From positions 62,001 to 126,000 of the forward strand of contig JBFWXS010000006.1 of NCBI GenBank assembly GCA_050187175.1: a stretch of 64,000 nucleotides of DNA, read 5' to 3'. Shown piece after piece: positions 42,498 to 51,050 of this stretch; the first letter of the stretch is position 1, and each line of letters opens with the position of its first letter. The position numbers were made by a program, and so were the translations under genes. The notes beneath the pieces are model-generated. The model did not search any database and was not told the origin of the DNA. It saw nothing but the letters and a program-made list of their open reading frames with translations. The stretch comes from Zeimonas sp050187175. GTDB taxonomy: Bacteria; Pseudomonadota; Gammaproteobacteria; Burkholderiales; Burkholderiaceae_E.

Positions 42498-43745
42498 ATG
42501 CCGATCACCCTGGCCTCATGCCAAGCGCTCGATCGCGAGGATCCGCTTCGCGCGCTGCGCGAACGGTTCGAGCCGCCGCTGGCCGGCGCGATCCATCTCG
42601 ATGCGAACTCGCTGGGCCCGATGCCCGTCGGCGTCGCCGACGAGATCGCGCGCCGCATGCGCGACGAATGGGCCGGCTTGCGCCGCCGCGCGTGGAGCCA
42701 GGCCGACTGGCTCGGTTCGCCGCAGCGCATAGGCGCGGCGCTGGCGCCCATCCTCGGCGCCGAGCCCGACGATCTGATCGCCGCCGACAATACGACGATC
42801 GATCTGTACAAGCTGCTCACTTATGCGCTGTCGCTGGCCGACGGCGATGCGGGCAAGCGGATCATCGTGCTCGAGCGCGAAGGCTTTCCCACGGATTGCC
42901 ACGTCGCGCAGGGCGTGGCCCGTGGGTCCAAGGGACGCTGGGAGCTGCGCACCGTCGACGGCGAAGCCGATCTGGCCGAGGCGCTGCGCGACGACGTCGC
43001 CGTGCTGATGCTGTCGCACGCCGACTATCGCAGCGGCTGGCGCTGGGATATGGCCGACGTGAACCGGCAGGCGCATGCCGTCGGCGCGCGAGTGCTGTGG
43101 GACCTGTCGCACACCGCCGGCGCGCTGCCCATCCAGCTGCGCGAAACGGGCGCCGACTTCGCCGTCGCCTGCGGCTACAAGTACCTGTGCGGCGGTCCCG
43201 GCGCGCCCGCGGTCGCCTACATCCATCCGGCGCTGCGCGACCGCGGCTGGCCGACGATTCCCGGCTGGCTCGGGCACGCCGATCCGATGACTTTTCCGTG
43301 CGCGTACGAACCGGGCCGCGGGATGGCGTCGCTGATCAACGGGACGCCGCCCATCCTGCAGAACCTGATCCTCGAAGCGGCCGCGCGCATCTGGCGCGAA
43401 GTGTCGCCGCAGGCGCTGGCATGGAAGCACCGCTCGCTGTCGGAAACGCTGGTCGCGCTGCTGGAGCAGGAGTGCGCCAGCTTCGGCCTGCACGTCACCG
43501 CGCCCGCCGACTACGCGCAGCGCGGCGGTCACATCACGTTCACGCACGAAGGCGGGGGTGCCTTGTGCGAAGCGATGCTCGAAGCGGGCGTCGTCGGTTC
43601 GTTCCGCCATCCCGATGTCATCCGGCTCGGGCTGTCGCCGCTGGCGCTGTCGCACGTCGACTTGTGGGAAGCGGTGGCGCGGCTGCGCCGGCTGCTGTCC
43701 GAGCAAGGCTGGCGCGCCGAGCGTTTTCGCAATTTCACCCTGTAA
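42498..43745 (+). CDS. Kynureninase-family PLP-dependent enzyme (aminotransferase class V)
   Basis: 415-residue fold-type I PLP enzyme. It has the kynureninase-type start HLDANSLGPMP, ADNTTIDLYKLL, LWDLSHTAGALP and the PLP-binding Lys228 in CGYKYLCGGPGAPA. Kynureninase hydrolyses kynurenine or 3-hydroxykynurenine to anthranilates and alanine. Its operon lacks tryptophan dioxygenase and carries a CDGSH-cupin protein, a Bug receptor and a RidA-like protein, so the substrate may be a kynurenine analogue. Confidence 0.85.
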   Translation: MPITLASCQALDREDPLRALRERFEPPLAGAIHLDANSLGPMPVGVADEIARRMRDEWAGLRRRAWSQADWLGSPQRIGAALAPILGAEPDDLIAADNTTIDLYKLLTYALSLADGDAGKRIIVLEREGFPTDCHVAQGVARGSKGRWELRTVDGEADLAEALRDDVAVLMLSHADYRSGWRWDMADVNRQAHAVGARVLWDLSHTAGALPIQLRETGADFAVACGYKYLCGGPGAPAVAYIHPALRDRGWPTIPGWLGHADPMTFPCAYEPGRGMASLINGTPPILQNLILEAAARIWREVSPQALAWKHRSLSETLVALLEQECASFGLHVTAPADYAQRGGHITFTHEGGGALCEAMLEAGVVGSFRHPDVIRLGLSPLALSHVDLWEAVARLRRLLSEQGWRAERFRNFTL

Positions 43746-43777
43746 ACCGATACGCCTCTGAGCAAGGGAGGGATGTC

Positions 43778-44743
43778 ATGAACATGAAGCTGAGTCTCGT
43801 CACGACGATCGTCGCCGCCGCATGCGCCTGGGCCGCGCCGGCCAGCGCGCAGCGCAACACGCTGACCGTTCTGGTCGGCTTTCCGCCGGGCGGTGCCACC
43901 GACGTGGTGGCGCGCACGCTGGCCGACAAACTGAAGGACGCGCTGGGACAGACGGTGATCGTCGAGAACCGCGCCGGCGCCGGCGGCCAGATCGCCACGC
44001 AGCAGCTGAAGGCTGCACCCGCCGACGGCTCGGTGGTGATGCTGACCATCGACCATTCGCACGTGATCATTCCGCTGACCTTCAAGACGGCCGGCTATGA
44101 TCCGATCAAGGACTTCACGCCGCTGGCCGGCGTCGCCATGTACCGCAACGCGCTCGCCGTGAACACCTCGCTCGGCGCGACGACCATGGCCGATTTCGGC
44201 AAGTGGCTGAAGGCGAACCCGAGCAATGCGAACTACGGCATACCGGCAGTGGGCAGCGTGCCGCAGTTCGCCGGCTACATCCTGGGCCAGTCGCTGGGCA
44301 CGCCGATGACCTCGGTCCCGTACAAGGGCGGCGCGCCGCTGGTGCAGGACGTGCTTGGCCAGCAAGTGCCGGCCGGCATCGGTTCGCTGACCGAGTTCAT
44401 CGATCATCACCGCGCCGGCAAGCTGCGCGTGCTCGCCGTTTCGGGTGACACGCGCAGCAAGATCGCGCCCGACATCCCGACCTTCCAGGAGCTGGGACTG
44501 AAGGGCATAGACAAGAATCCGTGGCTGGCCTTCTTCGGTCCCAGGGGCCTGCCGCCGGCATTCGTCGAGCGTTTCAACGCAGCGGTGCGCACGGCTCTGT
44601 CGCAGCCCGACATCGTCGAGCGGCTGACCAAGATGGGCAACGAAGTCGCCTACACCAGCCCGGCCGAACTGCAGGAATGGGTCGTCTCAGCGACGCAGCA
44701 CTGGGGCGCGGTGATCAAGGCCTCCGGCTTCCAGCCGCAATGA
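43778..44743 (+). CDS. Bug family tripartite tricarboxylate receptor-like periplasmic protein
   Basis: 321 residues. Signal peptide MNMKLSLVTTIVAAACAWA ends at ASAQR; then TVLVGFPPGGATDVVART and VIVENRAGAGGQ mark a Bug receptor. AAGGGAGGG site before the ATG. The same frame is open back to 42455 only as a shadow across the kynureninase-like gene. Its stop overlaps the ATG of the RidA-like gene. Confidence 0.92.
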   Translation: MNMKLSLVTTIVAAACAWAAPASAQRNTLTVLVGFPPGGATDVVARTLADKLKDALGQTVIVENRAGAGGQIATQQLKAAPADGSVVMLTIDHSHVIIPLTFKTAGYDPIKDFTPLAGVAMYRNALAVNTSLGATTMADFGKWLKANPSNANYGIPAVGSVPQFAGYILGQSLGTPMTSVPYKGGAPLVQDVLGQQVPAGIGSLTEFIDHHRAGKLRVLAVSGDTRSKIAPDIPTFQELGLKGIDKNPWLAFFGPRGLPPAFVERFNAAVRTALSQPDIVERLTKMGNEVAYTSPAELQEWVVSATQHWGAVIKASGFQPQ

Positions 44744-45159
44744 GCTCGAACCCGACGCCGGTGATGAAGGTCCTGCCGCAAGGCGACGGCTCGCTGCGCA
44801 TCCAGTCGGATTCGCCGTGGGAGGCGATGGCCGGCTATGCGCGCGCCGTCGTCGACGGCGACTGGGTGCTGGTCTCGGGCACGGTCGGCGTCGAAGCCGA
44901 CGGCAGCTTCGCGGCCACGGCGGAGCGCCAGACCGAACGCGCGCTCGACATCATCGCCGCGGCGCTCGCTGTCGCGGGCTGCGGCCTGCCGCAGGTGCGC
45001 CGCGTGCGTGCCTACGTGCCGGATTTCGCCGACGTGGCGGCTGTCTCGCAGGTGCTGAAGAATCGTCTGGGGGCGGTGCGGCCGGCCAATACGACCGTGT
45101 GTTCGCCACTGGCGGTGCCTATGGCTAAGGTCGAGATCGAGGTTACTGCGCGGCGCTAG
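44740..45159 (+). CDS. RidA/YjgF/Rid family protein
   Basis: 139-residue Rid-family protein, usually a trimer that hydrolyses reactive enamine/imine intermediates. Segments YARAVVDGDWVLVSGTVGV and VRAYVPDFADVAAV are typical (cited in parts). The last residues replace the common Arg-Glu pocket wording with TTVCSPLAVPMAKVEIEV, which retains the conserved C-terminal strand. Coupled by ATGA to the Bug gene and last in the kynureninase-like operon. A deaminating role on 2-aminomuconate-like or enamine products is plausible. Confidence 0.88.
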   Translation: MSSNPTPVMKVLPQGDGSLRIQSDSPWEAMAGYARAVVDGDWVLVSGTVGVEADGSFAATAERQTERALDIIAAALAVAGCGLPQVRRVRAYVPDFADVAAVSQVLKNRLGAVRPANTTVCSPLAVPMAKVEIEVTARR

Positions 45160-45200
45160 GTGTCGCGGGTTGGCGCGGGAAGCGCTCCGCCGGCCGGCAG

Positions 45201-45908
45201 CTATGCCGCGGCGCGCTGAACGCCCAGATAGCGCTGCTGAAGGTCGCGGTCGCGCGCGAGGTCGGCGGCGGGGAGCGTGGCTTCGATCCGGCCGTTCACC
45301 ATCACCGCGACAGTGGAGGCGACGCTCAGCGCGACGCTGAGGTTTTGTTCGACGAGCAGGACGGCCAGTTGCGATTCGGCTGCGAGGCGTTGCAGCAGTG
45401 TGACGACGTGCTCGACCATCTTCGGAGCCAGGCCTTCGGTCGGCTCGTCCATGACGATGACGCGTGGATTGGCCAGCAGCGCGCGGGCGATCGCCAGCAT
45501 CTGCTGTTCGCCGCCCGATAGCGCGCCGCCGCCGTGGCGGCGGCGTTCGGCCAGCCGCGGGAACGTGTCGAAGATGCGTTCGCGGGTCCAGCCGTCGGCG
45601 ACGCGGCGTTCCGCCAGCCGCAGGTGTTCATCGACGGTCAGCGACGCGAACAGCCGGCGGCCCTGCGGTACCAGTGCCACGCCGGCGCGGGCGATCTCGT
45701 ATGAGCGGCGGCCGGCGAGCTCGGCATCGTCGAGGCGCACGCTGCCGTTGCCGATCGGGATGAGACCGCACAGTGCATGGCACAGCGTGGTCTTGCCCAT
45801 GCCGTTGCGGCCGACCACCGCCAGCGGCGTCCGGTCGAGCGTCAGGCTCACGCCGTGCAGGATGCGGCTCTTGCCGTAAGAGACTTCGAGATCAGTGATG
45901 CGCAGCAT
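45201..45908 (-). CDS. livF: LivF-type ABC transporter ATP-binding protein
   Basis: 235-residue ATPase of a HAAT-family importer. Walker A GRNGMGKTT (residues about 33-41), signature LSGGEQQMLAIARAL and Walker B VIVMDEPTEGLAP are all intact. The ATG overlaps the end of the LivG gene by 17 bases. Last gene of the minus-strand Liv operon. Confidence 0.92.
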   Translation of the reverse strand: MLRITDLEVSYGKSRILHGVSLTLDRTPLAVVGRNGMGKTTLCHALCGLIPIGNGSVRLDDAELAGRRSYEIARAGVALVPQGRRLFASLTVDEHLRLAERRVADGWTRERIFDTFPRLAERRRHGGGALSGGEQQMLAIARALLANPRVIVMDEPTEGLAPKMVEHVVTLLQRLAAESQLAVLLVEQNLSVALSVASTVAVMVNGRIEATLPAADLARDRDLQQRYLGVQRAAA

Positions 45909-46656
45909 CTTCGCGCCCCAGCGTGCCGAGGTACAGCGATTGCACCAGCGGGCTGGCCGAGGTTTCCCCCGGCGAACCCTCGAAGATCAATGCGCCTTCG
46001 TTCATGACGCTGACGCGGTCGGCGACCGACAGCGCCACGTCCATATCGTGCTCGATCAGCACGATCGTCATCTGCGCGGGCAGCCGTCGCAGCAGCTGCG
46101 TCAGTGCGGGCCGCTCGGTGGGCGACAGGCCGGCGGCCGGTTCGTCGAGCAGCATGACGCGCGGTTCTCCGGCCAGCGCCATGCCGATCTCCAGCTGGCG
46201 CTGCTCGCCGTGCGACAGTTCGCCGGCCGCGGTGTCGAATCGTGCCGTCAGCCCCACTTGCTCGGCAAGCTGCTCGGCACGCTGTCTGTGCTTGTCGTTG
46301 GCGCGCGGCCGGGACAGGCTGAAGCGATGCGGCTGGACGCCGCGGACGGCGAGGAACAGGTTGTCGCGGACCGGCAGCCCGCGCAGCACGCGCGAGGCCT
46401 GGTAGGTGCGCGAGATGCCGAGCCGCGCGCGCTGGAACGCCGGCAGCGTCGAGACGTCCCGGTCGAACAGGCGGATCGTGCCGCTGGTCGGCGGCAGATC
46501 GCCCGCGATCAGGTTGAACAAGGTGGTCTTGCCGGCGCCGTTCGTGCCGAGGATGGCGCGGCGTTCGCCCGGCGCGATCTGCAGCGACACATCGCTGACC
46601 GCGCGCAGTGCGCCGAACGACCGGGTGACCTTGCTGACCTGCAGCGCCGCGCTCAT
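45892..46656 (-). CDS. livG: LivG-type ABC transporter ATP-binding protein
   Basis: 254-residue ATPase. Walker A GTNGAGKTT, LivG-type GISRTYQASR, signature LSHGEQRQLEIGMAL and Walker B VMLLDEPAAGLSP. Start set at the ATG whose codon overlaps the LivH stop (46653-46656); the open frame continues upstream only as a shadow of the permease gene. It partners LivF for the importer encoded in the same operon. Confidence 0.92.
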   Translation of the reverse strand: MSAALQVSKVTRSFGALRAVSDVSLQIAPGERRAILGTNGAGKTTLFNLIAGDLPPTSGTIRLFDRDVSTLPAFQRARLGISRTYQASRVLRGLPVRDNLFLAVRGVQPHRFSLSRPRANDKHRQRAEQLAEQVGLTARFDTAAGELSHGEQRQLEIGMALAGEPRVMLLDEPAAGLSPTERPALTQLLRRLPAQMTIVLIEHDMDVALSVADRVSVMNEGALIFEGSPGETSASPLVQSLYLGTLGREDAAHH

Positions 46657-47513
46657 GCCGGTCTCCCGAGCAGTCCGTACGGACGCACCGACAGCACCAG
46701 GACCATGATCGCGAACGAGATGATCAGCGAGTAGGTGGGGAAGTAGGCCAGGCCGAGCTGCTCCGCCAGGCCGATCAGCACGGCGCCGATCGCCGCGCCG
46801 GGCAGGCTGCCCATGCCGCCGACGATCACCACGACCAGCGACGACAGCAGGTAGCGGGCGTCCTCGCCTGGTGCGATCGACAGCGCGGAGCCGCCGATGA
46901 CGCCGGCGAAGCCGACCAGTCCCGCGCCCAGCGCGAACACCAGCGTCGACACCAGCGGCACGTTGACGCCCATCGCGCCCAGCATCTGCCGGTCGTCGAC
47001 GCCGGCGCGGATCATGATGCCGAAGCGCGTGCGCTGGATCAGCAGCCACAGCGCGAGATAGACCAGCGCGGCGAAGCCGAGCAGCGCCAGGCGGAAGATC
47101 GGATAGCCGCCGACGATGGGCAGCGGCAGGCCGCCGTACAGGATCTCGGGCACCTCGAACTGGTAGGACAGGCCGCCGTAGCGGGCCAGCAGCAGATCGG
47201 CGGCCACGATGGACAGGCCTATCGTGATCAAAGCCTGGCGCAGGTCCTGGCCCTGGTAGCGATCGAGAAACAGATACTGCATCAGCGCGCCGGCGACAGC
47301 CGCGCCGAACGCGCCTCCCAGCAGAGCCAGCCACCATTGGCCGGAAGCTGCCGCGACGTCGAAGCCGATGTAGGCTCCCAGCAGATACAGCGAACCATGC
47401 GCAAGATTGACCACGCGCATCATGCCGAAGATCAGCGTGAAGCCGCTCGCCACGATGAAGTACAGCGCGGCGAGCGTCAGCCCGTTCAAGGTCGCGAGCA
47501 GCAGCAGCTTCAT
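46653..47513 (-). CDS. livH: LivH-type ABC transporter permease
   Basis: 286-residue inner-membrane permease with about eight hydrophobic segments. The start FIVASGFTLIFGMMRVVNLAHGSLYLLG is the LivH hallmark (cited: GLTLIFG-type and VNLAHGSLY). It overlaps both neighbours by the 4-base ATGA junction, so it is translationally coupled to the receptor and to LivG. Confidence 0.92.
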   Translation of the reverse strand: MKLLLLATLNGLTLAALYFIVASGFTLIFGMMRVVNLAHGSLYLLGAYIGFDVAAASGQWWLALLGGAFGAAVAGALMQYLFLDRYQGQDLRQALITIGLSIVAADLLLARYGGLSYQFEVPEILYGGLPLPIVGGYPIFRLALLGFAALVYLALWLLIQRTRFGIMIRAGVDDRQMLGAMGVNVPLVSTLVFALGAGLVGFAGVIGGSALSIAPGEDARYLLSSLVVVIVGGMGSLPGAAIGAVLIGLAEQLGLAYFPTYSLIISFAIMVLVLSVRPYGLLGRPA

Positions 47514-48751
47514 GGGCAGGACGGATTGTCCCGGCTGGGCACGCCCTTGGCGGTGAACGCGTCGCGCGGCTGGCCGAGCGTCTGGTTGACGTTGCTCACC
47601 TTCTTGACCGCCTTGTTATACAGCGTGCCGTCGGCGCGCCGCGCCACTTCGGTGACGTAGATGTTGGCGATCGCCTGCCGGTTCTCGTCGAGGCTGACCG
47701 GTCCGACCGCGGTGTCGAGCTTGACCTGTGACAGCGCGGCGCGCAGCTTGGACTGGTCGCCCGATACGTCGCCGCCCGCCTGATCGAGCGCGCGCAGCAC
47801 CGCCTTGGTGGCGACGTAGTAGCCGTAGAACGGCGCCGATGGCGCGCCGAGGCCGTCCGGGAAGCGCTTGCGGTACTGCTCGACGAAGGCGCGATAGCCG
47901 GGCTCGTCGATGTCGGCGATCATGTGCGCCGACGGGATGCCGACCAGACGGCGCTGGAACGCGCCCTTGGTGCTCAGCACCGTCTGGTCGACGGTGTTCG
48001 AGCCCGCGATCAGCGGGATCTTCGAGCCCGACTGGTCGTACTGCGTCAGGAAGTTGACCGCGTCCGCGCCGCCCAGCATGACGTAGACCGCATCCACCTT
48101 GTCGGGAATGCGCGCGATCGTCGAGCTGAAGTCCTTGGTGCCGTTCGGCACCCAGATCTTTTCGGGCACCTTGCCGCCGCGCGCGCAGAATTCGGTCATG
48201 AAGCCGAGCACCTGCGTATAGCCGAACGAGTAGTCGCCGGACACCACCGCGACGCGCTTGTAGCCCTTCACGTCGTGCACGTAGCTGCCGAGTCCGGCCT
48301 GCCACTGCGCGCCGTCGGCGCTGAAGCGGAAGAAGTTGGGAGACGGCGAGACCAGCGTCGCTTCCTGCGCGGCCGAGAAGCCGTTGACGAAGGTGCGGTT
48401 CGGCACCGACTTGGCGTATTCCTTGATCGCCAGCCCTTCGCCGCCGGACATGGGCCCGATCAGGATGTCGACCTTGTCCTGCTCGATCAGCTTGCGGGCC
48501 TTGGTCAGCGCGACGTCGGGCCGGCCGTCGGACGACTCCTTGACCCAATCGATCTTCTTGCCGCCGGCCGTGTACTTGGCCTCCTCGAATGCCAGCTCCA
48601 TGGCGCGGAAAGCCTCCTGGCCGAGGACCACGAAGGGTCCGTCGAGCGTCGCCAGGCCGCCGATGCGGATGTTCTGCGCGGCGGCGGGGAGCGCCGCGAA
48701 GGCTGCGGCGACGATGGCCGTCGTGCCGAGCTGTCGGAATCTGCGAGACAT
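47510..48751 (-). CDS. Liv-type ABC transporter substrate-binding protein
   Basis: 413-residue periplasmic receptor with a signal peptide MSRRFRQLGTTAIVAAAFA ending ALPAAAQN and a mature start IRIGGLATLDGPF. AGGAGGTGA site precedes the ATG. It lies between LivM (upstream) and LivH (downstream), an unusual interior position. The ligand is unknown; the two enzymes at the head of the operon suggest an unusual acid rather than a branched-chain amino acid. Confidence 0.9.
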   Translation of the reverse strand: MSRRFRQLGTTAIVAAAFAALPAAAQNIRIGGLATLDGPFVVLGQEAFRAMELAFEEAKYTAGGKKIDWVKESSDGRPDVALTKARKLIEQDKVDILIGPMSGGEGLAIKEYAKSVPNRTFVNGFSAAQEATLVSPSPNFFRFSADGAQWQAGLGSYVHDVKGYKRVAVVSGDYSFGYTQVLGFMTEFCARGGKVPEKIWVPNGTKDFSSTIARIPDKVDAVYVMLGGADAVNFLTQYDQSGSKIPLIAGSNTVDQTVLSTKGAFQRRLVGIPSAHMIADIDEPGYRAFVEQYRKRFPDGLGAPSAPFYGYYVATKAVLRALDQAGGDVSGDQSKLRAALSQVKLDTAVGPVSLDENRQAIANIYVTEVARRADGTLYNKAVKKVSNVNQTLGQPRDAFTAKGVPSRDNPSCP

Positions 48752-48784
48752 GCTGTCACCTCCTGTGAAATCGTTCGGTCGGAA

Positions 48785-49828
48785 TCAATGCAATTGGGGC
48801 GGGGCGCTGCGATTGGGCTCGGGGCCGTAGCGGACCCTTCGCCACAGGCCGATCAGGCCGTCGGGCGAGGCCATGACGATGACCAGGAAGACCAGTCCGA
48901 TCAGCGTGTTGAAACGATCGCTGCCGACCAGGTCGACCGAGAAGTTCTGGATCAGCACGTAGGCCAGCGCGCCGATGAAGGCGCCGCGCGGATCGCCGAG
49001 GCCGCCGATGACGGCCGCGATCAGCACGCCGACGGTCGCCGTCATGCCGATCGAACCGGGCGAGATGCCGCCGTGGTACCAGAGGCTCAGCACGCCGCCG
49101 ACCGAGGCGATGAAGCCGGCCAGGCCGAAGGCGGCGATCTGATGCAGGCCGACGCGGTAGCCGAGCGAGGACATGCGGCGCGAGTCGTCGCGGATGCCCT
49201 GCAGCGCCAGTCCGAACGGCGTGCGCACGAGGTGGCGCGTGAACGCGTACAGCGCGCCGCCGCAGGCCAGGCACAGGTAGTAATAGGGCAGCGGATCGCG
49301 CAGCGCGACGCCCCCCGCGCTCGGCACCGACACGCCGCGGAAGCCGTCGAAGCCGTGCAGCAGGTCGGTATTCTGCTGCGCGAAGTAGAACAGGATCATC
49401 GCGATCGCCAGCGTGCTCATCAGCATGTAGATGCCCTGGCTGCGAACGGCGACGAAGCCGATGATCAGGCCGGCCAGCGTGCCCGCGATCAGCGCGGCCG
49501 CCACGGCGAGCGGCCACGAGACGGCCGCGACGCCGGCATTGGCCGAGTGCGCGCTCAGCAGCGCCAGCGTGTAGCCGGCGACGCCGGCGGTGGCCAGCTG
49601 CGCCATCGAGATCATGCCGCCGTACGCCGCGAGGAAGGTCAGGCTGAGCGCGATGATGCCGAGCACGATCGAGTACGCACCGATGCTGACCACCCAGAAG
49701 TCGGGCACCAGCAGCGGATAGACCAGCAGCGCCAGTCCGGCGAGCGCCATGGAGGCGAATGCGCCGGGGCGCCGGCCGGCGACGGAGCGGGGGCCGGGGC
49801 TGGATGCGGGGTTGGCGGCCGTGCTCAT
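48785..49828 (-). CDS. livM: LivM-type ABC transporter permease
   Basis: 347-residue inner-membrane permease. After the first helices it has SLTFLAAYGGMISMAQLATAGVAGY, the LivM equivalent of the LivH motif (cited: GGMISMAQLA), and ends with GLIGLWRRVRYG. It lies 6 bases after the Tm-1-like gene and 33 bases before the receptor gene. Confidence 0.91.
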   Translation of the reverse strand: MSTAANPASSPGPRSVAGRRPGAFASMALAGLALLVYPLLVPDFWVVSIGAYSIVLGIIALSLTFLAAYGGMISMAQLATAGVAGYTLALLSAHSANAGVAAVSWPLAVAAALIAGTLAGLIIGFVAVRSQGIYMLMSTLAIAMILFYFAQQNTDLLHGFDGFRGVSVPSAGGVALRDPLPYYYLCLACGGALYAFTRHLVRTPFGLALQGIRDDSRRMSSLGYRVGLHQIAAFGLAGFIASVGGVLSLWYHGGISPGSIGMTATVGVLIAAVIGGLGDPRGAFIGALAYVLIQNFSVDLVGSDRFNTLIGLVFLVIVMASPDGLIGLWRRVRYGPEPNRSAPPQLH

Positions 49829-49834
49829 GGCGCG

Positions 49835-51049
49835 TCAGCGGCGCGCCGCGCCGGCGGCCAGCTCGCGCAGATGCTGCGCGACGATGGCCGCGAAGCGCGG
49901 GTCGTTGATGTGCAGCGGCAGCCGGATCAGCTGATGCAGCTCGCTGCGGACGAAGTGCCGTTCCAGCGTCTCGATGAAGGCTGCGTCGGCGGCCGGATCG
50001 TGGAACGGCTGGCCGGGCGCGTCCAGCGCGGAGAAGCCGCCCTCGGGAATCAGCCAGCGCACCGGGCCCGGCGACCGGTTGCTCTTGTCGGCAAGCCAGC
50101 GCGCCGTCTGGCGCATCTCGTCGGCCGTCGTCCGCATCAGCGTGACGTTCGCATTGTGGGCATGGAACTTCCTGCCCGCGTAGCGCGGCGGCACCGTGGC
50201 AGGCGCCCAGAAGTTGATCATGTCGAGCGCGCCGCACGAGCCTATCCACGGAACGCCGCGGCGAGCCATCGCATCGAAGCGCTCCGCGCCGGCCGAGCAG
50301 ACGCCGCCGAACAGGTGATCGACCGCCTCGGTGGTGGTCAGGTCGGCCACGGCCTGCAGCATGCCGGCGTCTATCAGCGCTTCCATCGCGCGGCCGCCCG
50401 GGCCATTGGCATGGAACACCAGGCATTCGTAGTCGTTCGACAGCTCGTCGCGCAGCGACTCGACGCACGGAGTCGTGACGCCGAACATCGAGATGCCGAC
50501 ATGCGTCCGTTCGTCGCGGTCGGCCGCTATCCGCCGCGACACCATGCCGGCCATCGCATTGGCGGCATTGCCCAGCACCACGCGCGACAGCCGGTTGAGC
50601 CCGGCGATGTCGGTCACGGGAAACAGCATGGCGATATCGCTGACCCCGACGTACGGCGAGGTGTCGCCGGATGCCAGCGTCGACACCATCAGCTTGGGCA
50701 GCCCCACCGGCAGCTGGCGCATGGCCGGCGTGATGATCGCGGTGCCGCCCGATCCGCCCAGGCCGATGATGCCGTCGATGTCGTCGCGCTGCGCCAGGCA
50801 GCGGGCCAGCGCCTGCGTCATCGCGGTGACGGCGCGCCCGCGGTCGCCGGCCTGCAGCACCGCGGCCGCGCCGTCCGGGTAGTGGCCGGCCACCGTATGT
50901 GCATCGAGCTCGACGTCGGCTTCCTTGCTGAGCGTGCCCACGTCGACCCGCACCGTGCGCAGCCCGGCCTCGCGGATCAGCCGGGCCACGTACTGCAGCT
51001 CTTCGGCCTTGGTGTCGAAGGTGCCGACGACGTAGACTGCGCCGCTCAT
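49835..51049 (-). CDS. Tm-1-like ATP-binding domain protein (UPF0261 family)
   Basis: 404-residue cytoplasmic protein of the UPF0261/Tm-1 N-terminal domain family. It starts AVYVVGTFDTKAEELQYVARL, typical of the family, and has GLGGSGGTAIITPAMR near residue 100 and GSCGALDMINFWAP later. Tm-1 relatives bind ATP, but the bacterial role is unknown. It begins 1 base after the stop of the TIM-barrel gene and precedes livM, so the two enzymes and the transporter form one transcription unit. Confidence 0.88.
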   Translation of the reverse strand: MSGAVYVVGTFDTKAEELQYVARLIREAGLRTVRVDVGTLSKEADVELDAHTVAGHYPDGAAAVLQAGDRGRAVTAMTQALARCLAQRDDIDGIIGLGGSGGTAIITPAMRQLPVGLPKLMVSTLASGDTSPYVGVSDIAMLFPVTDIAGLNRLSRVVLGNAANAMAGMVSRRIAADRDERTHVGISMFGVTTPCVESLRDELSNDYECLVFHANGPGGRAMEALIDAGMLQAVADLTTTEAVDHLFGGVCSAGAERFDAMARRGVPWIGSCGALDMINFWAPATVPPRYAGRKFHAHNANVTLMRTTADEMRQTARWLADKSNRSPGPVRWLIPEGGFSALDAPGQPFHDPAADAAFIETLERHFVRSELHQLIRLPLHINDPRFAAIVAQHLRELAAGAARR

Positions 51050-51050
51050 G

